In this document: positions 11,477-19,697 of the stretch, piece by piece | Position numbering within the stretch: the first letter of the stretch is position 1 | Layout of the letters: every line of letters starts with the position of its first letter | Source of the DNA: Aphelidium insulamus | Lineage: Eukaryota > Aphelidiomycota > Aphelidea > Aphelidiaceae | DNA: 64,000 nucleotides | NCBI GenBank assembly: GCA_036784855.1 | Contig: JAZDSV010000004.1 | Location: 434,001 to 498,000 of the forward strand | Direction: 5' to 3' | The notes under the pieces: model-generated | Database searches by the model: none | The model's input: only the letters and a program-made list of their open reading frames with translations | What the model was told of the DNA's origin: nothing | Program-made: the position numbers and the translations under genes

Positions 11477-12839
11477 ATGCTCTACTCGATCGCGCGCTCT
11501 GCTGCTATCGTGGCTGCACTGGCATCCCTGGCCAATGCTATGGCAGGTATATGTGGTTGTCGTGAAGAACGCTGACAATATTGCTTCAGGATCATTCCGT
11601 TACCACCGTGTTCAGTTTCACTGACATGAACCTGCAAAAGCGCCTTGCTGTGGCGAATCCGATTATTTCCTCGTCTATTGTAGCTGGCAGGATGCCAGGT
11701 GTTTTTCAGCCAACGATAGTTTGCAAAAGCACCATGTCGCCATCTGATGCTGCTGACGTCGTGGATAATTGCAACTTGAATGCTGGAGAAAACAACGAGC
11801 GGTGTGTAACTGATCAACTTTGCCCAGCTCAGCAAGAAAATATCGGACGAGTATATGACGCCGATCGCGACAATATTCATGCTATTGAAAATGATGTCGG
11901 TGCTTCAAGCGTCCCCAGCTTCTTGGCTGACGCGTATGTACCGGACAACAGGGACGAGCTCGCAAGTATCAACGTAAGCTGCGTCATATGTACGGTATTT
12001 AAATTAACGTCCAGTATGTTCCTGTCTACGCCGTCTTGCTCAAGAATCACTACGCACGAGTTGGGAACCATCTGGAGCTCGTGGATCAGCAAGTAGAAGT
12101 CATGGAAATGGATATTGCGATTAGTAAAATTACGGTTAGCAATTTACTTCGCTCTGACAATCCCGACGCACCGTACACCTGGACTGAAGATGTGTGCGGA
12201 AAAAGGAAGCCGATGCAATTTTTCGAAGATATTAAATCAGCTTGCGGCGACAATGTCCAGTGCCAGATGAAGGAAATGTGCAACGACGAGGAAGCAAAGA
12301 ACACAACGGAACTCGTGGACGAAACTATTGCAAACTTAGTTTATGACTATAAGCGAGGCATTTTCGTCCATAAGCATTTTTACGATTCGGCCGGAGGTGT
12401 GGCTGACGAGATAAACAATGATGCGGAGGCAGTGGCACCCAGTGAATTTGACGGCGCTACTGGTGACTTTCAAGATTACGGCGCATCGATGCAAAATTTG
12501 TTTGGCGGAGATGAGGATGTGGAGGAGAATAGTTCCAGCAACTCGATGCATGCCATGTTTGAGGAGGAAAATGGAGACGAGGAGGAGGATTCCATCCAGC
12601 AGAGCCAATACGAATCTGTCAATCAACCTTGGGACGACTTCGAGAATGAGGAGGATAATTACGGCCCGTTGATGCAACAGATGTTTGACGAAGGTCAGGT
12701 AGGCGAAGTTGACGACGCACCGGAATTGGTTCCGACTGGTCAACGTTCTGAAAAGACCATTGTCAATTCTCAAGAAGAAAAGCAACACAACGGATACACC
12801 TGTGCAGGTGGTGTCTGCCGTCTTGTTCGTCGGAAGTAA
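11477..12839 (+). CDS. secreted acidic protein of unknown function
   Basis: The ATG at 11477 starts a clear signal peptide (MLYSIARSAAIVAALASLAN). The mature part has a cysteine-bearing N-terminal half and a very acidic C-terminal third. That third holds three spaced copies of a Met/Phe motif: SMQNLFGGDED, SMHAMFEEEN and LMQQMFDEGQ. A well-supported intron is 11974-12014 (AAC ending exon, TAT GTT CCT resuming), and the gene ends with CAGGVCRLVRRK at 12839. The first intron is a problem. Every GT after the signal peptide leaves phase 1, while the open frame from 11590 (GAT CAT TCC) needs phase 0 after the only good acceptor, TTGCTTCAG. A one-base sequencing error, an unusual splice or a real frameshift could explain it. 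No family is recognised. A polyadenylation signal follows at 12926. Confidence 0.6.
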
Positions 12840-12856
12840 GATGGCTAAATCACTCA

Positions 12857-12931
12857 GCACCACCACCACCACCACCACTGCAATGCTCCATCCATCCATC
12901 CATCCATCCATCCAACCAACCAGGAAATAAA
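12857..12931 (+). repeat. CAC and CATC microsatellites with AATAAA signal
   Basis: A run of CAC triplets, then a run of CATC tetramers, then GGAAATAAAAG. The AATAAA at 12926-12931 is the likely polyadenylation signal of the acidic secreted gene, so both microsatellites are probably in its 3' untranslated region. Confidence 0.75.
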
Positions 12932-13051
12932 AGCATCATAAAATAGCACTTTCATATAGTGTAGCGGCAGCAATATCAACCGTGAGTGAACAAGTTCTGT
13001 TCACACACGCGCACACACACACACACCCACATAGAGAGAGAGAGTTGGAGC

Positions 13052-14287
13052 ATGCAAGCACCGCGAACAGTGCGCACCGCCTGCCGGCACCTGATCACTC
13101 GACGGTGCTACAGCTCCCGGCCACCGCAGCCAAAGCACAGTGTCACAACCACCACCACCACCACCACAGGTGATGGCACCAAGCAGCAACCGCCGCGCAC
13201 AAAGATGACATGGCACCAACTGGGCCGACTGCAGCGCCCAGTGGCGATGATGACGGCACACGACTACCCGTCGGCACTGCTGTGCGACAGGGCCGGCGTG
13301 GACGTGGTGCTGGTGGGCGACTCGCTGGCCATGGTGGCGCTGGGCATGGAGTCCACGGCGGCGGTGACAATGGATGTGCGTGTGTGTGCGTCGTTGACAC
13401 TGCCGTCTGTATGTACACATGTGACTACATATAGCCCGTGCCAATAGGAGATGCTGCACCACGCCAAGGCGGTCAAGAGGGGCACAGAGTACGCGCTGTT
13501 GGTGGGCGACATGCCATTCGGTTCATATCAGCCCTCCAACCAGCTGGCCGTCCAGAATGCCATCAGATTTGTCCAAGAGGCCGGCATGGAGGTGTGTTTC
13601 CATAGATATTTATCTGTTTTATATGCATGGCATGGTATATGTCTAGTAGTAGTAGTATATGTTCAGTAGTAGTATATATAATCTGTCTGCAGACATACCT
13701 ATACACACACACACAAGTGTAACAGAGATTAAATCCAACAGGCAGTCAAGATGGAGGGCGGGAGCGCCGTGATGGTGGAGCGGGTGGCCAGTGTGGTGCA
13801 GGGTGGTGTGGCGGTGGTGGGACACATTGGCCTGACACCGCAGTCACAGGCACAGCTGGGCGGGTATCGCGTGCAAGGCCGCACCGCCAACGCTGCCAAA
13901 GTGCTGGTGCAGCAGGCGCTGGAGCTGCGACGGGCCGGCTGTTCGATGCTGGTGCTGGAAGCCATCCCGGCGCCAGTCGCCCAGCACATCACCCAGTGTC
14001 TGCTGCGAGAAGATGATCAACATCATGGCAGCGGCGGAACAGTGCGCACAGTCGGCATCGGCGCCGGGGCCGAGTGTGGCGGCCAGGTGTTGGTGCAGCA
14101 AGACATGCTGGGCATCTACGACGACCTGGCACTGCCACGCTTCTGCAAACAGTATGCGCGGGTGGGAGAGACGGCGCTGGCGGCAATGCGCGCCTACGTG
14201 GCTGACGTGCACCACGGCCGCTTCCCCTCGCAGGAGCACACGTACCGCATGGCGGACGAGGAGCTGGAGCGCTTCCAGAAGCGTTAA
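13052..14287 (+). CDS. panB: 3-methyl-2-oxobutanoate hydroxymethyltransferase (ketopantoate hydroxymethyltransferase)
   Basis: Adds a one-carbon unit from methylene-tetrahydrofolate to alpha-ketoisovalerate, the first step of pantothenate (vitamin B5) and CoA synthesis. Three exons (13052-13375, 13448-13591, 13742-14287) give 337 residues. The N-terminus [20 protein letters not shown] is rich in Arg and lacks acids, typical of a mitochondrial presequence as in fungal PanB. Family motifs are complete: [61 protein letters not shown], the catalytic Glu in LVLEAIPA, and [20 protein letters not shown]. The second intron is long for this window (150 bases) and holds a CA run. The open frame continues upstream of 13052 through a CA/GA microsatellite and is not real. 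It converges with GATC: the two stops are only 19 bases apart. Confidence 0.96.
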
Positions 14288-14306
14288 TATATTATACAAC
14301 AATAGA

Positions 14307-14788
14307 CTAGTCGGCGCGTCTATTGCCATCGGCCGCCGTGAAATAATGGCCGTGTGTGCGTCTAGCCGCGCTTAGCAGCTCTTCTAGCGGCACATTGCCC
14401 GCAGCCTTGTTCTCAGCATTCAACGCATAGGCAGTACCATCATCATCACCATCGGCGTCCAGATCCCGCGCCGTCATGGTCACGGCACAGACGCGCTCGG
14501 TGACGTTGATCAGGGGTGTAGTGTGTGGCGGCACCGGCACAGTGTGGATTACGCGCACAAAGTCGCGCATGGCAGACAGGTCGCGTTGGAGGCGGTCCAA
14601 CTCGGCGTTGCCATCTGTGCTGCCATCTGTAGCAGCTGCTCTGGGCGGCACCAGGCCGGCCAGATCATGCAGCCGTGTCAGCGTTGCTTCATCTAGCGGC
14701 GGCAGGACTTCTGTGCTGGATGCACTGGTAGTAGTAGTAGTAGCAGCTGGCTGCAATGATGATGAATGGAGTATATCTACACACATAG

Positions 14789-14822
<34 letters not shown>

Positions 14823-14881
14823 CTGTATATACACACCTGCTGACCGCGAAATTGCCGCAGGGCCGCGCGCAGATTAAACAT
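14307..14881 (-). CDS. GATC: mitochondrial glutamyl-tRNA(Gln) amidotransferase subunit C
   Basis: Small subunit that clamps GatA and GatB together; the complex converts Glu-tRNA(Gln) to Gln-tRNA(Gln) in mitochondria. Two exons (14881-14837 and 14750-14307) give 162 residues. The first exon is a short basic, Arg-rich leader (MFNLRAALRQFRGQQ), fitting mitochondrial import. The core shows the GatC pattern: a short helix LTRLHDLAGLVPP, then a second helix LQRDLSAMRDFVRVIHTV, a linker (TTPLINV), and the conserved tail NKAAGNVPLEELLSAARR followed by HGHYF, close to the human EGNCADELLxNSHRVVEEYF. The intron contains a CA run with 16 or more dinucleotides (about 14787-14818). It ends with TAG. Confidence 0.85.
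14787..14818. repeat. CA dinucleotide microsatellite
   Basis: An uninterrupted ACACAC run inside the single intron of GATC. Similar runs occur at about 13005-13026, 13704-13715, 15648-15683 and 16744-16762, always in introns or untranslated DNA. Confidence 0.9.
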
Positions 14882-15076
14882 GTGATAAACAAGATCGTAA
14901 TATTGCGGTGCACGCTGTAGTAATCATGTGAACCACAACAATTAATATTTCAACAATAACGCGATATTGCAGTGTCGTTGTGCGGCACAATAATGCCTGA
15001 CAGCCCAAACAGACAGACAGGAGAGGATGCAGGGGCACACGGCACGCGCAAAGTTGAAAAAAAATACGATATACAA

Positions 15077-15619
15077 ATGCATCGCGTTGCCGCCATCCTG
15101 GCCGCTGTAGCCGCCATTGCACACGCTGCTCCTGTCTCCTTTCCCGTGGTGCGTGCATCTCTGCCGTTGCAGTGATTACCGTTCTTGCCAAGATCTAACA
15201 GTAGTGAGTAGACGTTGCACCCACACGATTCGTCACGTGCAATGGTGCCATATTATAACGCGCCCACCCGTCAGCAAGAACCTCCACGCATAACGGAGCT
15301 CACTGTCGATGCGGATGGAAACGTTCAGTACGGCCGGCCAGCGCATGCAGCTCCATTCGCTGATTTGCAGCTGGGAGAGGACACCTGCGACCTGCTGGCC
15401 TACCTACTCGGAGATCATGAGTGCTTGCCGATGGGAACAGCTGCAGACTCAAAGTTGGACACCCAGCTACACGGAGTGATCCCGGACGAGTTTTCTTCTG
15501 GACAAACTGTCAAGAAGAGCCAACGGCGACGGCCACACGGCGCGGTGAATGCCAGACTATACAGGGATGCCAGACAAGGCCATACCGGCACCAAAAGTGT
15601 GGCCAATTTCTGGCAGTGA
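15077..15619 (+). CDS. small secreted protein, no known family
   Basis: Two exons (15077-15148 and 15212-15619) give 159 residues. The first exon is almost exactly the signal peptide MHRVAAILAAVAAIAHAAPV; the second encodes a hydrophilic mature protein with two cysteines (GEDTCDLLAYLLGDHEC) and a basic stretch KKSQRRRPHG. The donor is GTGCGT and the acceptor GTGAGTAG. A CA microsatellite follows the stop. I do not recognise the family, though the layout of signal peptide then APV resembles the secreted family at 17-20 kb. Confidence 0.65.
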
Positions 15620-15767
15620 AGTTGAAGTGCGATGACTATTCTATGCAATACACACACACGGACACACACACACACACACACATGGAACAGTGAAATAGAG
15701 ACAGAACACAACGCGAGTTCAGCATGTCTATGTATGGCCAGTTGTTGTAAATGCGTATTTAATGGCG

Positions 15768-16748
15768 CTATCGACTGGCGCGCTTCGGTGCTGCAGTGCT
15801 GACGCCGTCAAGGTCGTTGTCGGATGCCAGTGGCACCTCCTCCATGGCCATGGTGTCCAGCGCTATCCCGTGCATGTCGTGCAGCCGCTCATCGCCGCCA
15901 CCGCCACCCATGTCTCCGTCTCCGTCGAGGGAATTACGTGCAGCCAATTCGCCGCTGTCCAGCGTCTCGTCCGAGTCGGCATCGCTGGCCATCAGCGCCT
16001 TCTGCACCACGGTGTACAGGTAGTAGCCGCCCACCACGGCCACCACCAGCGCCACACCCAGCATCACCAGCTCCACGGTGCGCGCGGTGCTGGAGTGCGG
16101 TGATGAACTGTCCGCGGTAACAGTCATGCCCAGCACCTGGGCCAGGTCCGTCAGCGAGCTGCCCACCCACGCGTGGAACGCCACCTTGACCAGCGACAGC
16201 GCCGTCACGTACACAAACAGTGGCAGCGACACGGAGGACACGTGCGCCAGCACCACATTGAGCAGCGTGAATGGGTAGGGCGCCAGGCGGAGCGCCAGCA
16301 GGAACCGGAGTTTGTGTGCGGGGTTGCGGTGCAGGTAGCGCGACACCGAGTCCAGCAGGCGCACGTAGCGTCTGGCCCACGAGAGCCGCATGCACCGCAC
16401 CGACAGCGAGGTGGTGCAGCCGCTGCCCGCCACCACACCACCGCCAGAGTTGAAGCACCAGCGGCTGAGCAGGAAACAGAGAGTGGCGCCGCATAGGGCC
16501 GCGCAGTAGTTGAGCGCGAACCCTACGCCCACGCCGTAGATGAAGCCCGACAGTGTGAGCAGTACCGAGTAGCCTATCTACGTGGTCATAGTATGTGTGA
16601 GTATGTATGCATGTATTGTGGCACGTGCGTGTGTATAGTAGGCAACGCACCATTGGCGGGAAGCAAGTGGTCATCAGCAGCATCTAGCATACCCTCATTA
16701 GTATATACTTCGGTGCACAGGTGGCCATAGATATCGCACACCCACACG

Positions 16749-16784
<36 letters not shown>

Positions 16785-16993
16785 CCATACACAGAGACCC
16801 ACAGAGACCACGCAAACCGACATACCGCATAGAGCAGAGCACCGCCAACGCCCCGCGAGCCCACATAGTCGGCGGTGGCACGTAGCGCGGCCAGCATCTG
16901 GTACCGCAGCACGTACATCAGCCCGGCAAAGAGCAGCGCGGACGCGGCCATCGCCGTGGCAGCCACCAGCACGGCCTTTGTGGCCGGCTGCAT
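15768..16993 (-). CDS. VTT-domain (TVP38/TMEM64/DedA-like) membrane protein
   Basis: Polytopic membrane protein of the VTT superfamily, whose members act as lipid scramblases or shape endomembranes. Three exons fit: 16993-16826, a tiny 33-base exon 16683-16651 (MLLMTTCFPPM), and 16577-15768, in total 336 residues. The exons join to give the family core: a first transmembrane segment (VLVAATAMAASALLFAGLMY), then a re-entrant segment ending LTLSGFIYGVGVGFALN (compare TMEM64 xxAAGYLYG), a second membrane pair around FLLALRLAPYPFTLLNVVLA, and a final helix (LVMLGVALVVAVVGGYYLY). The C-terminal tail is acidic and glycine-rich and faces the cytosol by analogy. An upstream in-frame ATG at 17026 would add 11 residues. 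The 33-base exon is supported by frame and alignment but is the least certain part. Confidence 0.82.
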
Positions 16994-17224
16994 TGGCGCG
17001 CAGTGTGGTGATTGTCTCGCTGTCACACTGTCAACGTGTATGTAGAAGCTCCCTTACCGAGTCTCTCTGGATAGCCTCTATATACAGGCAGCTATATATG
17101 GCTGCAGAGCCGTAGGTAAAAGTGCAGACAGACAGCATATGTGCAGGATGCATAGATGGCCATCAGTAGCGTTATCGCGGCTGCAGCCTGATTGATACGT
17201 GGACACGTGCTCGCTGGCAGGAGG

Positions 17225-17232
17225 CTATAAGA
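17225..17232 (+). promoter_or_regulatory. TATA-like box of the first VPVP gene
   Basis: CTATAAGA lies about 95 bases before the ATG at 17322. The 17027-17224 interval upstream shows nothing else distinct. Confidence 0.45.
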
Positions 17233-17321
17233 AGTAGACGGCTTCCTGCCTGCTCTGCTCTTCACACTCTTCATAGGCTACATATAAGACTCACATACAC
17301 GCACATACGGACACACCACAT

Positions 17322-17984
17322 ATGAAGATCATACTAAGCACCAGCGTCGTCCTTGTGATGCTTTTGGCGATGAGCACGCGCGCAGTGCCGGTGCCCAGCG
17401 ACCAGTCTGCCTCCACGTCCAGCGACAGCAATTTCAGCTCTCTGACCGATGCGGCGTGCACAACGCTGCCACTGTGTCGCGCGCTGCGTTTCCTCTCCCG
17501 CACCGGCGACGACGACACCAGCAAGAACAATGGCACTGACAGCAATGACTACACATCACTGTCGGATTCCGTGTGCACCACGATGCCCGCGTGCCGTGCC
17601 GTACGCTTCCTGTCCTCTGAAGATACTAATTCTCAGCCTGCACCAGTCGCAACTGTGCAACAGACACCAGTGGCAGTAGTGCAGCAGGCACCAGTAGCAG
17701 TAGTTCAGCAGGCACCAGTGGCAACTGTGCAGCAGGCACCAGTAGCAGTAGTTCAGCAGGCACCACCTCCCGCAGCAACAACTACGACGACAACAGCAAC
17801 CAATGCACCCGCCGCTACCAGCGATAGTCCGGCGATGGCCACGTGGCGCAAAGAAACTGATGCACTGAATGCCAGGAAGGCTGCAGTAGCCGCGCCCGCA
17901 CCGGTGGCACCTACAGCTGTTAATCTGGTGCAGTCCGCTCAGCCAGTTGTTCCTCCAGCTCCTCCGGTTCAACCAGTTCAATGA
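17322..17984 (+). CDS. secreted low-complexity protein, VPVP family member A
   Basis: Single exon, 220 residues. A signal peptide (MKIILSTSVVLVMLLAMSTR) is followed by AVPVPSD. Next comes a duplicated 20-residue cysteine motif: SLTDAACTTLPLCRALRFLS and SLSDSVCTTMPACRAVRFLS. Then comes a run of VQQAPVAV repeats (about residues 108-148), a Thr-rich patch, and a segment SPAMATWRKETDALNARKAA shared with the next gene. It ends in Pro/Val-rich sequence. Four cysteines in two CxxxPxC units could form local disulphides. No known family fits. The product may be a secreted, extended wall or mucus-like protein; that is inference from composition. It is the first of three tandem same-strand relatives. 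Confidence 0.75.
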   Translation: MKIILSTSVVLVMLLAMSTRAVPVPSDQSASTSSDSNFSSLTDAACTTLPLCRALRFLSRTGDDDTSKNNGTDSNDYTSLSDSVCTTMPACRAVRFLSSEDTNSQPAPVATVQQTPVAVVQQAPVAVVQQAPVATVQQAPVAVVQQAPPPAATTTTTTATNAPAATSDSPAMATWRKETDALNARKAAVAAPAPVAPTAVNLVQSAQPVVPPAPPVQPVQ

Positions 17985-18316
17985 TATATAATATATATAT
18001 ATATTATATGTTACTATACTATAATAACAATTATACCTTTAATACTATATTTAAGGCGGACTGCATAAATAACTCTACTACACACGAATACCATGGGCAC
18101 CAATATGACTCCTAATTCTACTCAATACATGTCTTGTCATTGAGAATGGTTCCGCATACCGTGTGGCAAGCCGCAGTAGTCAGGCTGCATTGATGGCGAT
18201 CGGCGGGCGCGGATGCATCCCGATCAGGCTCAGGTTACATTGAGCACGTGGCAGCCGCGGGGGAATTTATTAAACCGCGCTGGCCTTCACTTGCATACAC
18301 CAAATACATAACTACT
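17985..18316. other. AT-rich spacer between secreted paralogues
   Basis: Directly after the stop lies an AT-only stretch (about 17986-18012) that is self-complementary. The rest holds no open frame with coding character. TATTAAACC at about 18269-18277 lies about 45 bases before the next ATG and may be its TATA element. Confidence 0.5.
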
Positions 18317-19093
18317 ATGAAGAACATACTGGTATCATGCTCGGCTGCGGCGCTTCTATTGATTGCAGCTGTACGCAGCGTTCCGGTTCCCAGTGATAAC
18401 AGCGGCGACGGTCACATTTTGGCCCGAATGGCATGCGTCGCATTGGTGGGCGGCCTGTGCGAGACTCTGTCGCCCCTTCCGAAAAGCGATAAGAAACCCG
18501 CCGATGAGAAACCCGCCGATAACACATCCGCTGGTACGAATTCTGAGGACACCCAGACATCTGCAACCGAACAGGCGGCCACCAACGGAACCGATGCCGA
18601 GAGTCCAGTGGTGGCAGCATGGCGCGAGGCAACACTAGCGCAGATCACCAGCAAAGCCGCCGCCCAGGCATCTCAAGCCGCTCCCGTTGATCTCAAACAA
18701 GCAACAGATCAGCCACCCGCGCCAGGTGCACCACAACCTGGTTCCCCTAGCGCGACTCCGATTGTAGCACAACAGCCTGCAGTTCCTGTACCAACTGTTA
18801 CGCCTGCACAACAGCCAGCCGCACCCGCAGCACAGCCAATCGTGCCGCCTGTACAACAGCCTGCCGCTCCCGTAGCACCGCCAATCGTGCCGCCTGTACA
18901 ACTGCTTGCAGCTCCCGTAGCACCTCCGAATATTCCGATTGCACGATTTCCTGCTGTTCCGGTGGCTCAGCAGGGCACAGCAGGAGGAACGTCTACAGTG
19001 CAGTCACCTGCAGGAAGTACAACTACAGCGACGACAGTTCAAGGCAATGCAGGCGCGTCTGGAGCATCTTCCACAGCTGCGACCTCTCCATGA
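18317..19093 (+). CDS. secreted low-complexity protein, VPVP family member B
   Basis: Single exon, 258 residues from the ATG at 18317, chosen because it starts a signal peptide (MKNILVSCSAAALLLIAAVR). Like its neighbour it continues with SVPVPSD, then one cysteine unit (MACVALVGGLCETL), a charged linker, the shared segment SPVVAAWREATLAQITSKAA, and a long Pro/Ala/Gln tail with repeated QQPAAPVAPPIVPPV units. The order signal, VPVP, cysteine pair, W-R-E segment, P/Q-rich tail is the same as in the gene at 17322. I do not recognise it outside this cluster. The tail is likely unstructured; O-glycosylation is possible but not shown. Confidence 0.72.
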   Translation: MKNILVSCSAAALLLIAAVRSVPVPSDNSGDGHILARMACVALVGGLCETLSPLPKSDKKPADEKPADNTSAGTNSEDTQTSATEQAATNGTDAESPVVAAWREATLAQITSKAAAQASQAAPVDLKQATDQPPAPGAPQPGSPSATPIVAQQPAVPVPTVTPAQQPAAPAAQPIVPPVQQPAAPVAPPIVPPVQLLAAPVAPPNIPIARFPAVPVAQQGTAGGTSTVQSPAGSTTTATTVQGNAGASGASSTAATSP

Positions 19094-19167
19094 GGAAATG
19101 CACATGATCTACATAAATTTTTCGTTGCATACCATTCATAAGGCGTAATTAGGGCTGAGTCGGCGAA

Positions 19168-19246
19168 CCAATCAGGCACCGGCGCCCACGCGGCCCGAGC
19201 ACGCTTCACGCTGCCATCGCGCGGTAAAAATCATCCATTTAAATAC
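19168..19246 (+). promoter_or_regulatory. CCAAT box and TATA-like element of VPVP gene C
   Basis: CCAATCAG at 19168-19175 and ATTTAAATAC at 19237-19246, the latter about 12-20 bases before the ATG at 19258, so the untranslated leader would be very short if this is the TATA box. Confidence 0.45.
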
Positions 19247-19257
19247 GCGCGCACAAC

Positions 19258-19614
19258 ATGCAATTTCATCTAATAGCATTTTTGACAGCTACTGTACTGA
19301 CGGCCTGTTATGCGGTACCCGTGCCGATTCTAGGTGGTCTTTGTGATTTGGTGCCACTGTGTTCGCTGATGAAGAGTGGAATGGACGAGAACCAGAACAA
19401 TAACTTAACGACCACCACCACGCCACCAGCTCCCAGTACTGACACGCCTGTAAATGGTGTTCCAGTGACAACGACATATTTGCCCGCTGCACAGCCGCAA
19501 GTGACACAGCCACCACAGCCACCGCAGCCACCTCAAGCAATAGCCATCTATCCAGCCGCGCCACTCCCGCAAACAGCAGCACCCTACCCAGCAGTGCCGG
19601 TTGCTGTTAGTTAA
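19258..19614 (+). CDS. secreted low-complexity protein, VPVP family member C
   Basis: Single exon, 118 residues, the shortest of the three. The signal peptide MQFHLIAFLTATVLTACYA is followed directly by VPVP, then the cysteine unit LGGLCDLVPLCSLMKSG. A Thr/Pro-rich tail ends with QPPQPPQPPQ and a YP-rich end. It lacks the W-R-E segment found in members A and B, so it is either a short relative or a truncated copy. Nothing is known of its function. Confidence 0.68.
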   Translation: MQFHLIAFLTATVLTACYAVPVPILGGLCDLVPLCSLMKSGMDENQNNNLTTTTTPPAPSTDTPVNGVPVTTTYLPAAQPQVTQPPQPPQPPQAIAIYPAAPLPQTAAPYPAVPVAVS

Positions 19615-19697
19615 TAGCAACATACGGTGCACATCATATTTAAAATATATGCATGCAGTTATTTAAATTTTGATTATGTATGAGAAGTGATGTTCTG

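Noticed and set aside
15077-19614. Secreted gene cluster as a biosynthetic or toxin operon
   Set aside because: Each gene has its own apparent promoter and the interleaved genes (PanB, GATC, VTT protein) are housekeeping; no shared pathway is visible.
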